64,000 nt of DNA. Source: a virus. The DNA is taken from IMG/VR virus record IMGVR_UViG_3300036819_000331, positions 26,588-90,587 of that record. One strand, given 5' to 3'. Shown here piece by piece: positions 57,418 to 64,000 of the stretch (within the stretch, counting starts at the first letter, position 1; every line of letters starts with the position of its first letter). Below the pieces are notes generated by a model that was given only the letters and a program-made list of their open reading frames with translations, did no database searches and was not told the DNA's origin. A program made the translations under genes and the position numbers.

Positions 57418-57482
57418 CGATTGTTCAGCTTCTGTGCAGCGGTGCGCGCAGACCCCAACCCTCGTAACGAAGGAGCCTAAAG

Positions 57483-57734
57483 ATGTTTGTGATTTCCAAG
57501 GACATGGGCAAAGGCAACCCGCCCGCCTTCTTTGCCGGGGCCTATACATGGTCCACGCTTGAGCACGCAAAGCAGTACCCGAGCGAGGCCTCCGCACAGG
57601 CCGCCGTCGATTGCAGCGATTTCCTCGCAGGCTGCATCGTCATGCCGAACGATGAAACGGTTTTCGTCGGCAGAAGCCAGAAAAACGTAGAGGTAGTGAA
57701 CGGCATGAAGCCGGACACGGGCCGAAACGATTAA
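57483..57734 (+). CDS. Hypothetical protein, 83 residues
   Basis: MFVISKDMGKGNPPAFFAGAYTWSTLEHAKQYPSEASAQAAVDCSDF, then VMPNDETVFVGRSQKNVEVVN. Alternating strands. GAAGGAG precedes the ATG. Not recognised. Confidence 0.6.
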   Translation: MFVISKDMGKGNPPAFFAGAYTWSTLEHAKQYPSEASAQAAVDCSDFLAGCIVMPNDETVFVGRSQKNVEVVNGMKPDTGRND

Positions 57735-57782
57735 CACCCGCGCATTCCGCGCGGTCATCAACCCCAACTACAGGAGTCCTCT

Positions 57783-58178
57783 ATGAACCTCATCAAAACG
57801 GTCGAAGATTTGGCCGAAACCATCGGCACGGATGTCGAGACCTTCGCCGACACAGAATACCACGCCTTCCTCACGGCGAGCCTGCCCCTCTTCAACGACC
57901 TGAAGGCGTTCGCCCAGACCACCGGAAAGGCCGACTTGGCGACCCTGCTCAACGACCTGAAGGCGGATCTCGTCACGGGCGTCACCACCCTTGCTGCGAC
58001 CGGCGGCAACACGGGCGCCGCCATCGCGGCGGTTTCGACAGAAGCCCTCGGCCAGGTGAAGGATGTCACCGCAGCTGCCAAGAACGCGGTTTATGGCGCG
58101 CTCGCTATCGTGGCGGCCGACGTACCCGCGATTGTCGGTGCTCCGGCAGCAAGCTCCGCTTCCGGCGCGTCCGCGTAA
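57783..58178 (+). CDS. Helical protein with SASGASA tail
   Basis: 131 residues. KTVEDLAETIGTDVETFADTEYHAFL, LFNDLKAFAQTTGKADLATLLNDLKADLV and an Ala-rich end (GALAIVAADVPAIVGAPAASSASGASA). The tail resembles that of the protein at 16130-16396. A family of similar phage proteins of unknown function exists. GAG precedes the start. Confidence 0.65.
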   Translation: MNLIKTVEDLAETIGTDVETFADTEYHAFLTASLPLFNDLKAFAQTTGKADLATLLNDLKADLVTGVTTLAATGGNTGAAIAAVSTEALGQVKDVTAAAKNAVYGALAIVAADVPAIVGAPAASSASGASA

Positions 58179-58288
58179 TGCGCGCCCTTCTGTTAATCGG
58201 GTTGTTGAGCCTATCGGCCTGCAACCCGATCTGCTGGGCGGCTCATCCGAACTGCAATTGGATTGAGAATGGCGGGAGTTGCTGCTGA
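58178..58288 (+). CDS. 36-residue lipoprotein
   Basis: MRALLLIGLLSLSACNPICW: lipobox SAC at residues 13-15. Ends GGSCC. TAATG and TGATG overlaps join it to both neighbours. A minimal exported peptide with several Cys. Confidence 0.55.
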   Translation: MRALLLIGLLSLSACNPICWAAHPNCNWIENGGSCC

Positions 58289-58587
58289 TGCCCGGCATTC
58301 AAGAAAAACGGGTTGACTGGCAACCCAACGCCGTTGACTGGCCGTTCCCGGCGCTCAAGCCCGGCGAGTACGGTAAGGACGAGGACGGGCTGTGGTACTG
58401 CATTCCGCCCGTTGAGAGCTGTGGCGAGGGAGGTCAGCGACACGGCGTGCTGGGCAACCTCGGCAACCACAAGGTCATCGAGCATGAGGACGGCACGATC
58501 AGTGTGTCGCCGTCCATCTTGGTCAGCAACGGCCAGGGATGGTCATGGCACGGCTATCTGGAACGTGGCGTCTGGCGGCAGTGTTAA
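58288..58587 (+). CDS. Phage protein, DUF6527-like
   Basis: 99 residues. DGLWYCIPPVESCGEGGQRHGVLGNLGNHKVIEHEDGTISVSPSILVSNGQGWSWHGYLERGVW has the S-P-S-I-L and W-H-G-Y pattern of DUF6527-type phage proteins, usually near lysis genes. This family name is from memory and tentative. Function unknown. Confidence 0.55.
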   Translation: MPGIQEKRVDWQPNAVDWPFPALKPGEYGKDEDGLWYCIPPVESCGEGGQRHGVLGNLGNHKVIEHEDGTISVSPSILVSNGQGWSWHGYLERGVWRQC

Positions 58588-58606
58588 TGCGCGCGGGAGA
58601 TTGGTG

Positions 58607-58816
58607 ATGCTGGTGGATGTCTTTCTGTATTACGCGATCGGCTTCGTGGTCTGGGGTTGGTGCGTCAACAAGTACGTGGCCTACATGAGCACGCCGGCAT
58701 TTATTAAGGGGCTGTTCTACCGCCCCTTTCTGTGGCCCGTCATGCTCTGGTTTGCCGCCTTCAAATGGCGGGATGTACGGCAACTCTTCCGCCCGGATCG
58801 GAAAGGCGCGTCATGA
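58607..58816 (+). CDS. Small membrane protein
   Basis: 69 residues with two hydrophobic segments, LVDVFLYYAIGFVVWGWCV and FLWPVMLWFAAF, and a basic end (RPDRKGAS). Overlaps the spanin gene by ATGA. Holin-like or lysis accessory. Confidence 0.55.
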   Translation: MLVDVFLYYAIGFVVWGWCVNKYVAYMSTPAFIKGLFYRPFLWPVMLWFAAFKWRDVRQLFRPDRKGAS

Positions 58817-59046
58817 GCTGGATCTGGGCCGCTATCAGCGGCGCATTCTCTGGGCTGGCACAGGGCTTCCTGTCGCTGTTCGGGATGTCCACGGCGCAGA
58901 AGCTGGGCCGGGCGGAAACGAAAGAAGCCACCGACGAAAAACTCCTGCAGGAGGTAAAAGAAGCCAATGATACGGATGCTGATAGCGCTCGCGCTGGTGA
59001 CGACGCTTTGCGGGTGCAGCTCTCTCGGTTCAAGCGCCCCGACTGA
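58813..59046 (+). CDS. Inner-membrane spanin candidate (Rz-like)
   Basis: 77 residues. N-terminal hydrophobic segment (WIWAAISGAFSGLAQGFLSLFG) followed by a charged coiled coil (AETKEATDEKLLQEVKEANDTDADSARAGDDALRVQLSRF). The lipoprotein gene at 58967 starts inside it in another frame, the Rz/Rz1 arrangement. The hydrophobic part is amphipathic, so the topology is not certain. Confidence 0.65.
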   Translation: MSWIWAAISGAFSGLAQGFLSLFGMSTAQKLGRAETKEATDEKLLQEVKEANDTDADSARAGDDALRVQLSRFKRPD

Positions 59047-59158
59047 TTCGTTTTGCCTTCTGGCGAAGCCGATGACGTGGAGCGATGCTGATACGGCTGA
59101 CACCCAGCATGAAATCCTGCTCTACGACGCCCGCGGGCATACGCTCTGCGGGTGGTAG
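58967..59158 (+). CDS. Outer-membrane lipoprotein spanin (Rz1-like)
   Basis: 63 residues. Signal MIRMLIALALVTTLCGCSS with lipobox LCGC. The mature part (DSFCLLAKPMTWSDADTADTQHEILLYDARGHTLCGW) matches the short Rz1-type form seen in many phages (FC-x-x-A-x-P ... C). Overlaps the Rz-like gene by 80 bases in a different frame. Spanins fuse inner and outer membranes at the end of lysis, which implies a Gram-negative host. Confidence 0.75.
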   Translation: MIRMLIALALVTTLCGCSSLGSSAPTDSFCLLAKPMTWSDADTADTQHEILLYDARGHTLCGW

Positions 59159-59192
59159 CCCCGAAACATCAAACAACCAAAGGAGACCGGCA

Positions 59193-59324
59193 ATGCTCGA
59201 CACTATCCTCCTCGTGTTCGCGTTCGTGCTTTTCGTGCTCGCCGCTGTCGGAATTCCTTCAGGCCGCTACAATCTGATCGGTGCCGGGCTGGCGTGTTAC
59301 ATCGCGACAATGCTTTTTCACTGA
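59193..59324 (+). CDS. Single-span membrane protein, 43 residues
   Basis: MLDTILLVFAFVLFVLAAVGIPSGRYNLIGAGLACYIATMLFH. AAAGGAG lies 7 bases upstream. The sequence resembles the small phage proteins with PSGRYNLIGAGLA, often downstream of lysis genes. Unknown function. Confidence 0.65.
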   Translation: MLDTILLVFAFVLFVLAAVGIPSGRYNLIGAGLACYIATMLFH

Positions 59325-59376
59325 AGAAACGAACAATCGACCGACGGCAAGGCCCCTTCAACTGAAGGAGGCTCCC

Positions 59377-59454
59377 ATGCTTGACCACCTGCTCCGATAC
59401 CATCCTGGCTACCTGCTGATGCTGCTGATTGCGGCGGCGGTGTGCCACGGATAA
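59377..59454 (+). CDS. 25-residue membrane peptide
   Basis: MLDHLLRYHPGYLLMLLIAAAVCHG with a near-perfect GAAGGAGG 5 bases upstream of the ATG. The strong ribosome-binding site suggests it is translated. Last gene before the late terminator. Confidence 0.5.
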   Translation: MLDHLLRYHPGYLLMLLIAAAVCHG

Positions 59455-59476
59455 ATGATTGCGTTCTGGCGAAACT

Positions 59477-59512
59477 GGCCCTGCTGCCCTTCGGGGTGGC
59501 AGGGCCTTTTTT
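59477..59512 (+). terminator. Intrinsic terminator of the late region
   Basis: GGCCCTGC (59477-59484) pairs with GCAGGGCC (59499-59506), with an inner UUCG-type loop region and TTTTTT at 59507-59512. It closes the rightward late genes just before the convergent channel gene ending at 59524. Confidence 0.85.
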
Positions 59513-59523
59513 GCGTCGGGGCA

Positions 59524-60762
59524 TTAACTTCTTATTACCCGCCCGCTGATAATACCGACGAGCACCCCAAACATCGCGAGACCAAAGACAATTTCACTGC
59601 AAGCTACCATCTTTCCCCAGTTCCCTGCTGGCAAAATGTCGCCGTACCCTACGGTTGTCATTGTCACGACGCTGAAGTAGAAGGGATCGGTGAAATCACG
59701 CAGTGGCTTAACCAGTTTAAATATGTAGTAAATCCATGCATATGACGAGGCCACCACGATCAAAGATATGAACCACCGCACATAGTCAGTTCCGTACTTG
59801 GATGTGATGCGCCAGAACCCATAAGCTAGTGCGGGCACCCATTTTCTATTTCTAAGGTAACGCCTACGCCGGTGTTCCGCCGCGAGGGCGCCAAATCTGA
59901 TACTCTCATCGCGATTGCCGGCCGCCGCCAGTTCGCGCGAAAACAGCTCAAATGCCGAGATAATGAACTCAGCAGTAGATTCCTCGACGAAATTCACCGG
60001 GAAATGTGGATTTAGCTTTCTGGAACCAATATAGCTTGCGTGAGCCGCAGTTTCCATTGTGTTTAGAACATCGACCTTGTCATCTCGTTCCTGTTGGGTG
60101 AGAGGCAGTATTCTCCTCAATGAATCTTGATCGAGCGTCATAGCTTGCCGAGCGCACATGGAGATGGCTCGCCGGAAGGAAATGGCAGCATGATACCCAT
60201 GGCCCTGCTTGAGATGCATATTTCCGGCCAGCCAAAAATAGAAGGATGCCTGGGACAAGTCACCAGCGTTTAGCGCAGCTTCTGCAGCATGCCTATGACA
60301 CTCCCCGGCGAAAGTGAAAGCGCCGGCCGCAATCGGTAACGGTGGAATTCTGTCCGAGATCACTACTGTCGCTTTTCCGAGTCTTTCGAACGCGTTGGCC
60401 GCTTGGCTAAGATACGAGGCGGTGCCGAAACTGTCGGAAATCTGTCTGTAGCAAAATGAGGCAAGAAGATTAAGTTCCGCTATGACTTGTGGATGCACCG
60501 TCTTCGCCTTGTGGGCATTTGTCACCGCATCCACGTAAGCGAGAGCGGCTTCTCGATAGGTGGCTGCGGCTTCATAGCATCCTGCTGCGCGTGTGAAAAG
60601 CTGTGCTTGCCCCTCGAAGTTGTTCTGCACTGTATTCGCAAATTCAGAGAATAATGTTCCAGCAAGCCACCAATTGCCGTCCTCTTCTGCGCGAAGGGCT
60701 GCGGTGAGCGGTTTTGGGGGCAATGCTGGTAACCGAAGTTGTAAGCCGAACTTATGGCGCAT
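59524..60762 (-). CDS. TPR-like / two-span potassium channel fusion
   Basis: 412 residues. Residues 1-235 are helical repeats typical of SNAP/TPR-type proteins (AGCYEAAATYREAALAYVDAV, ASYLSQAANAFERLGKA, FTFAGECHRHAAEAALNAGDLSQASFYFWLAGNMHLKQGHGYHAAISF). The C-terminus is a channel: one helix (WFISLIVVASSYAWIYYIF), a pore helix with filter TVGYG at residues 370-374, and a second helix (SEIVFGLAMFGVLVGIISG). No voltage sensor. It may act as a ligand- or stress-gated channel that depolarises the cell, and base use is less GC-rich than neighbouring phage genes. Family not known to me. Confidence 0.75.
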   Translation of the reverse strand: MRHKFGLQLRLPALPPKPLTAALRAEEDGNWWLAGTLFSEFANTVQNNFEGQAQLFTRAAGCYEAAATYREAALAYVDAVTNAHKAKTVHPQVIAELNLLASFCYRQISDSFGTASYLSQAANAFERLGKATVVISDRIPPLPIAAGAFTFAGECHRHAAEAALNAGDLSQASFYFWLAGNMHLKQGHGYHAAISFRRAISMCARQAMTLDQDSLRRILPLTQQERDDKVDVLNTMETAAHASYIGSRKLNPHFPVNFVEESTAEFIISAFELFSRELAAAGNRDESIRFGALAAEHRRRRYLRNRKWVPALAYGFWRITSKYGTDYVRWFISLIVVASSYAWIYYIFKLVKPLRDFTDPFYFSVVTMTTVGYGDILPAGNWGKMVACSEIVFGLAMFGVLVGIISGRVIRS

Positions 60763-60789
60763 CGCATGACAGTATAGCTCCGCTACATA

Positions 60790-61011
60790 TCAGTTAACGG
60801 GCTGGCGCTTCTTCAGCTCTTCAAACGCCTCATACAACACCTCCGTCTGGCTCTTGTCATGCACGACGGCGAAGATGGCGAACTCCCTGTGGAACGCCTT
60901 CGGCACGCGGAAATTGAGGTGGGACATCTCGCCTTTATCCAAATTGCCGACGGTGTCCGTCGGCGGAGGCGGTTCACCCTTGCCCTTCGGTGGCGGGACT
61001 TTCGCCATCAC
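60790..61011 (-). CDS. Ribbon-helix-helix partner of ParA
   Basis: 73 residues. After a Pro/Lys-rich, flexible N-terminus (KVPPPKGKGEPPPP), SHLNFRVPKAFHREFAIFAVVHDKSQTEVLYEAFEELKKR is an RHH fold (strand then two helices). The stop of parA overlaps its start (ATGATG). This fits a ParG-like centromere-binding protein that also represses the parA promoter. Confidence 0.75.
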   Translation of the reverse strand: MMAKVPPPKGKGEPPPPTDTVGNLDKGEMSHLNFRVPKAFHREFAIFAVVHDKSQTEVLYEAFEELKKRQPVN

Positions 61012-61658
61012 CGTTTCTCCTTCTGAAGCGCCGCCACCAGATCAACGATGCTCTGCGCCAACTTATCGGCGCGATGGTTGAGCGTGGGGAACCGGGTCTC
61101 CGTGAGAGCCCGGCCCTCGTCGCTGGCTCGGCGGTAGGCGGTCTTCTCTGGAAGATACCCGCCGAGCACCCGATAGCCGGCTTCGGTGATGTAATCCTGC
61201 GATTCCCGGACTTCCATGTGACTGTCTCCGACACGGCAGAGTGCGAACGCGATCTTCGCTTTGCGGATGCCCTTCTTCACCAGCTCATGCGCCAGCAGAA
61301 CAGACGGCTGCATGTCATCGAGACAGAGGCCGGTAGGGAGGATCACCAGATTCGCGGTCTGCGCGATCCGCAGGGTGCTGGCCGTCGAATGCGGCGGCGC
61401 ATCGAAAATCATCAGATCCACGTGGACGGCGCTCTTGACGGCCTGCTTGACGGTCCCGAACCTCTCGACGGCGATGACGGGCTCGATGGCTGATTGCAGG
61501 CGTCGGCCCTGCCAGTTGAAGCTTGTCCCCTGCGATACGTCGAGGTCGGCGATCTTCACCGTCCACGCGGCGTTGGCATACTCGCGCGCGACCAGGCGGG
61601 CGAGGGTGGATTTGCCCACACCGCCTTTTTGGCCGACGATGCCGATGAGAATTGCCAT
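61008..61658 (-). CDS. parA: ParA-type partition ATPase
   Basis: 216 residues. Deviant Walker A KGGVGKST at 11-18. IADLDVSQGTSFNWQGRR follows, then the Walker B region LMIFDAPPHSTAST and LVILPTGLCLDDMQPS. The size fits the small ParA type (ParF). Together with the RHH gene it would form a partition module that keeps the element as a low-copy plasmid. GGGGG precedes the ATG at 61658. In-frame upstream extension to 61745 crosses the promoter and is rejected. Confidence 0.88.
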   Translation of the reverse strand: MAILIGIVGQKGGVGKSTLARLVAREYANAAWTVKIADLDVSQGTSFNWQGRRLQSAIEPVIAVERFGTVKQAVKSAVHVDLMIFDAPPHSTASTLRIAQTANLVILPTGLCLDDMQPSVLLAHELVKKGIRKAKIAFALCRVGDSHMEVRESQDYITEAGYRVLGGYLPEKTAYRRASDEGRALTETRFPTLNHRADKLAQSIVDLVAALQKEKR

Positions 61659-61685
61659 ACCCCCGCCGTGTTTGCGTTCACTGGC

Positions 61686-61713
61686 TCTATAGCAGATGGG
61701 CGGAAGCGCGCAA
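61686..61713 (-). promoter_or_regulatory. Promoter of parA
   Basis: On the minus strand, -35 TTGCGC (61713-61708) and -10 TATAGA (61691-61686) with a 16-base spacer. The start would be about 25 bases upstream of the ATG. Divergent to the TIR gene, with a palindrome 16 bases upstream of the -35. Confidence 0.5.
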
Positions 61714-61728
61714 AGGAGAAATGGTGGA

Positions 61729-61744
61729 TGCGTCAATTGACGCA
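61729..61744. promoter_or_regulatory. 16-bp perfect palindrome between parA and the TIR gene
   Basis: TGCGTCAATTGACGCA is fully self-complementary. Centromere and operator sites of ParA/RHH modules typically lie just upstream of parA, so this is the likely site for the RHH protein. It also sits just upstream of the -10 region of the TIR gene, which could link the two. Confidence 0.6.
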
Positions 61745-61767
61745 ATGGCGCATTACAGAGTGTCGGC

Positions 61768-61773
61768 TATAAT
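61768..61773 (+). promoter_or_regulatory. -10 element for the TIR gene
   Basis: Perfect TATAAT. No good -35 at 16-18 bases; TTGACG (61737-61742) is 25 bases away within the palindrome. The start of transcription would be near 61780, giving a leader of about 12 bases before the ATG at 61792. Confidence 0.45.
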
Positions 61774-61791
61774 GGTACTTTGACGAACATT

Positions 61792-62658
61792 ATGGCGAGG
61801 AAGCCTCCAAAAACTGAGCCAGAGGCGCGGGCCGAACTGGCAGTAAGCCGAGATGAAGCCGATGCGCAAATTGGCTTAAGAATCGTGTCAGGGGAGGATA
61901 TTGCGGCGAAAACGATCACTTCGCCTGACATCTTGAAGGTCGTTGAGGAAGAGTATTTCCGGTGGGATTCCTATAATGCCGAAATGCTGGACCGCCTGTT
62001 CACGACCGACAAGTTTGCAAGGGAATACAGTTTCTTCGGGATCGCTTTTATAAATACCTACCCCTCATTTCCGAAGGACCTTCAGGACTTCAAAGAGCGC
62101 ATGCAGAGTAAATTGCATCGCTTAGCCTCAATCCGTGGGCGCCTGTCACTGATTCCGCAGGGCATAAAGTTCCTGCCCGTGCCGGGCGCCTCGCCATCAC
62201 AAGAAAGTAACGTCGCCCAAGGCCGGAGGATCTTCATTGTTCATGGACACGACACCGGCACACGTGAGTCGGTCGCTCGGTTTCTGGAGCGGCTGAGTTT
62301 GGAGGTAATCATTCTCCAGGAGCAAGCCGGGAGGAGCCGGACGCTCGTTGAAAAACTTGAAGATCACTCAGACGTGGATTTCGCGATCATACTCCTGACG
62401 GGGGATGATGTGGGCGCGGCAAAGGGCGACCAAGCAAACCTAAAACCACGTGCACGCCAGAACGTAATCCTTGAGCTTGGATACTTTGTCGCCAAGCTGA
62501 GAAGGAACAACGTTTGCGCGCTCTATGCTGAGGGCGTTGAGCTTCCTTCGGATTTCGTAGGCGTCCAGTATGTTCAGATTCGTAGCGGCTGGGAGTTCGA
62601 GGTTGCCAAGGAGTTAAAGGCGGCGGGTTTCGATATCGACACGAATAAGTTGCTCTAA
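61792..62658 (+). CDS. TIR-type nucleotide-binding protein (CAP12-like)
   Basis: 288 residues from ATG 61792 (a TTG at 61780 is in frame). The N-terminal 140 residues are helical. The C-terminal half has RRIFIVHGHDTGTRESVARFLERLSLEVIILQEQAGRSRTLVEKLEDHSDVDFAIILLTGDDVG, then RARQNVILELGYFVAKL with the catalytic-position Glu. This is the PF10137 type used as TIR effector in CBASS and Pycsar, where NAD is degraded on cyclic-nucleotide binding. No cyclase is found nearby, so it is not a complete system. Transcribed away from parA. Confidence 0.78.
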   Translation: MARKPPKTEPEARAELAVSRDEADAQIGLRIVSGEDIAAKTITSPDILKVVEEEYFRWDSYNAEMLDRLFTTDKFAREYSFFGIAFINTYPSFPKDLQDFKERMQSKLHRLASIRGRLSLIPQGIKFLPVPGASPSQESNVAQGRRIFIVHGHDTGTRESVARFLERLSLEVIILQEQAGRSRTLVEKLEDHSDVDFAIILLTGDDVGAAKGDQANLKPRARQNVILELGYFVAKLRRNNVCALYAEGVELPSDFVGVQYVQIRSGWEFEVAKELKAAGFDIDTNKLL

Positions 62659-62695
62659 CGCACATCCCTGCAAGGGGCGGCACGAGCAACGACCC

Positions 62696-63544
62696 TCAGA
62701 GCATGTAAAACGGTACACCTTCCTTGGCGAGTGATTCGAGCTCTGACCCGATCCACACCGGGCCGCACCAGCCGCCTTGCCATCCCCAGTACTGGTCGAA
62801 TGGCCCCCGAAAGAGGTCCTCTGGGAATTGCAGGCGCGCAAACCGATTCTCGATAACTATGACGCGCGGACTTCTTGCGGGCGGTTGCGTCCTATCGAAC
62901 CCTGGCGCAAGCTCATTGAGCAAATTGAACTGGTCGCCGAATTCAACAACCAAACCGGCCTGCTGCTTTGCATAGAGCCGCCGCCAGACTTCGAGGTGGA
63001 GTGAATCAATGGCGTGGTATCCAAGGAGGATAAGAGCGCTGAAAGTCGTGTTGCTGTTATCTTTCAGTAGTGGTTCAGATAGGTGCTTCAGATCCTCCGG
63101 CAAGTCGGACCATTTCGGAAATCGGTAGAAGACGGGAGATGGGTCGATACTCGTCTGATCGCGCGATGAAATAACGCCAGGTCCGAACGCCGCTGCGAGC
63201 ATAGTGGGTGGGTCAGAGGGTCCGAACATGCTTGCAGAATGTACGGCGAGCGCGCATGGCATTCCCTTGTATTCTCGGAATTGCCTTCGTGCTTTCTTGA
63301 TTTTGAGGCGAACTGGATCATCAGGGCTGATTGGATCGGATGGCCACTGTTCGGGCCAACCCACGGTCTTGATTTCGACGATGCACTGGCCGGCATCGTG
63401 AGTGATAAGGTAGTCGGGCTTGCAGTCGCCTGACACGGCCTCGTATTCCCACTTGATTGCCTGCGCATCGAGATATTTTTCGAACAGGCGCTGCCCCACC
63501 GCGCCGATATCTTCATTGAGGTGGGCGAATGGACAGAGTTCCAT
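62696..63544 (-). CDS. PD-(D/E)XK-type nuclease candidate
   Basis: 282 residues. The N-terminal region (AVGQRLFEKYLDAQAIKWEYEAVSGDCKPDYLITHDAGQCIVEIKTV) has the PD-x-n-ExK arrangement: Pro-Asp (KPDYL) and Glu-x-Lys (VEIKT) 12 residues later. A later part contains IDSLHLEVWRRLYAKQQAGLVVEFGDQFNLLNEL of unknown fold. Convergent with the TIR gene, 37 bases apart. Possible restriction or defence nuclease; the family is not recognised. Confidence 0.55.
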   Translation of the reverse strand: MELCPFAHLNEDIGAVGQRLFEKYLDAQAIKWEYEAVSGDCKPDYLITHDAGQCIVEIKTVGWPEQWPSDPISPDDPVRLKIKKARRQFREYKGMPCALAVHSASMFGPSDPPTMLAAAFGPGVISSRDQTSIDPSPVFYRFPKWSDLPEDLKHLSEPLLKDNSNTTFSALILLGYHAIDSLHLEVWRRLYAKQQAGLVVEFGDQFNLLNELAPGFDRTQPPARSPRVIVIENRFARLQFPEDLFRGPFDQYWGWQGGWCGPVWIGSELESLAKEGVPFYML

Positions 63545-63562
63545 TTTCTGTAAACGGTCTCC

Positions 63563-63784
63563 CTAGAAAACGTAAACCCGCAGCATCCACCACACCAGAA
63601 ACAGCGCGATCACCGCCACCACGATGTAGCGGACCCATTGGCCCGGCGTTCTTGGCTCGGTTCGGAGGGGCACGGGGTAATGGTAGCAGGTCCGGCGATT
63701 CTTGCCGGTCGGCCTTACCGAGCCTTCTCCTTCGCTTGCGCTCACGGTTGCGCGCTCGCCGGACCGGAAAATGTTACGCTTCAT
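63563..63784 (-). CDS. Small membrane protein, 73 residues
   Basis: Hydrophilic N-terminal half and one hydrophobic helix (WVRYIVVAVIALFLVWWML) near the end. Upstream of the nuclease gene by 18 bases in the same direction, so possibly co-transcribed. It lies divergent to the gene at 63803. Confidence 0.45.
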   Translation of the reverse strand: MKRNIFRSGERATVSASEGEGSVRPTGKNRRTCYHYPVPLRTEPRTPGQWVRYIVVAVIALFLVWWMLRVYVF

Positions 63785-63802
63785 CGGAGAGAGGTATTCA
63801 TC

Positions 63803-64000
63803 ATGTTCGAGGGATCTGCGAATTGGCTCTCCATTCCGCTATGGCTCCCAATTGACGTCGCTTTCGCCATTGTCTGCGGCATCATCGCGAGCTACAACGG
63901 GCGGAAGTTCTGGCCGTGGGTCGGCTGGGGAGTGCTATTCGGCCCTCTGACGCTGGTGTATCTGGTGGTTGTCGTGGTGCGGAGGGGCGGGGAGCGGTAG
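63803..64000 (+). CDS. Small membrane protein at the right edge
   Basis: 65 residues: FEGSANWLSIPLWLPIDVAFAIVCGIIASYNGRKFWPWVGWGVLFGPLTLVYLVVVVV, two hydrophobic spans, ending RRGGER. The GRKFWPWVGWGVLFGPLTLV pattern is common in small bacterial membrane proteins. GAGAGAGG precedes the ATG. Its stop is the last three bases of the window. Confidence 0.6.
   Translation: MFEGSANWLSIPLWLPIDVAFAIVCGIIASYNGRKFWPWVGWGVLFGPLTLVYLVVVVVRRGGER

Noticed and set aside
1-64000. CRISPR array, transposase or insertion sequence
   Set aside because: No regularly spaced direct repeats and no transposase-like protein were seen; the only recombinase-like segment (19566-20081) lacks a catalytic domain.

Overview
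The window is almost entirely a temperate tailed-phage genome (siphovirus-type late genes), very probably a phage-plasmid, from an alphaproteobacterial host. The host inference rests on a GapR (DUF2312) gene and on a tail-tip block in the order TIGR02217/DUF2460, DUF2163, NlpC/P60, giant tail-tip protein, which is the arrangement of alphaproteobacterial phages and gene transfer agents. It also rests on a high-GC genome of tightly coupled genes, many joined by ATGA overlaps. No integrase, excisionase, transposase or tRNA gene was recognised. Instead there is a ParA plus ribbon-helix-helix partition pair near the right edge and a ParB-like gene at the left edge. The first gene runs off base 1, so the window does not begin at a natural boundary.

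Layout. Bases 1-13.45 kb form a leftward early operon: ParB-like protein, Api92-like protein, an ExoX-type exonuclease, a RecT annealase with a RecE-like exonuclease, an XRE regulator, a run of tiny membrane proteins and a coiled-coil protein. Two rightward accessory genes interrupt it (3.5-4.8 kb). Bases 13.48-14.8 kb are the immunity region: an S24-type repressor, a Cro-like protein, and five copies of a 17-bp operator (GTTKCA-N5-TGAAAC), two over the leftward promoter and three between repressor and cro. Bases 14.8-23.3 kb are the rightward early/replication operon: GIY-YIG protein, GapR, DUF2829, RusA-like resolvase, DUF4326, DUF6551 ParB-like protein and a DUF1376 replication protein. Three unusually long structured intergenic regions lie between 15.9 and 17.24 kb. 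A leftward two-gene cassette with a TIR-like protein sits at 23.3-24.8 kb. A folded leader that looks like an attenuator precedes terS.

Bases 25.3-49.6 kb are the packaging, head and tail genes in conventional order. Two apparent -1 frameshift arrangements occur here: portal to MuF-type minor head protein at an A9G run, and the tail assembly chaperone pair before the tape measure. Insertions include a glycosyltransferase, a lipoprotein on the opposite strand and a GIY-YIG homing endonuclease. Bases 49.6-59.5 kb hold a SleB-type lysin, holin-like proteins, an overlapping spanin pair, and a striking group of six proteins with Sec or lipoprotein signal sequences, including a spike-like protein and an SGNH hydrolase. 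A strong terminator at 59.48 kb closes the late region.

Bases 59.5-64 kb are accessory: a TPR-like/potassium-channel fusion, parA with its RHH partner, a CAP12-type TIR protein, and a PD-(D/E)XK-type nuclease. With the TIR cassette at 23-25 kb this makes two candidate anti-phage or superinfection-exclusion loci carried by the element. All function calls come from reading the sequence; no database search was run.
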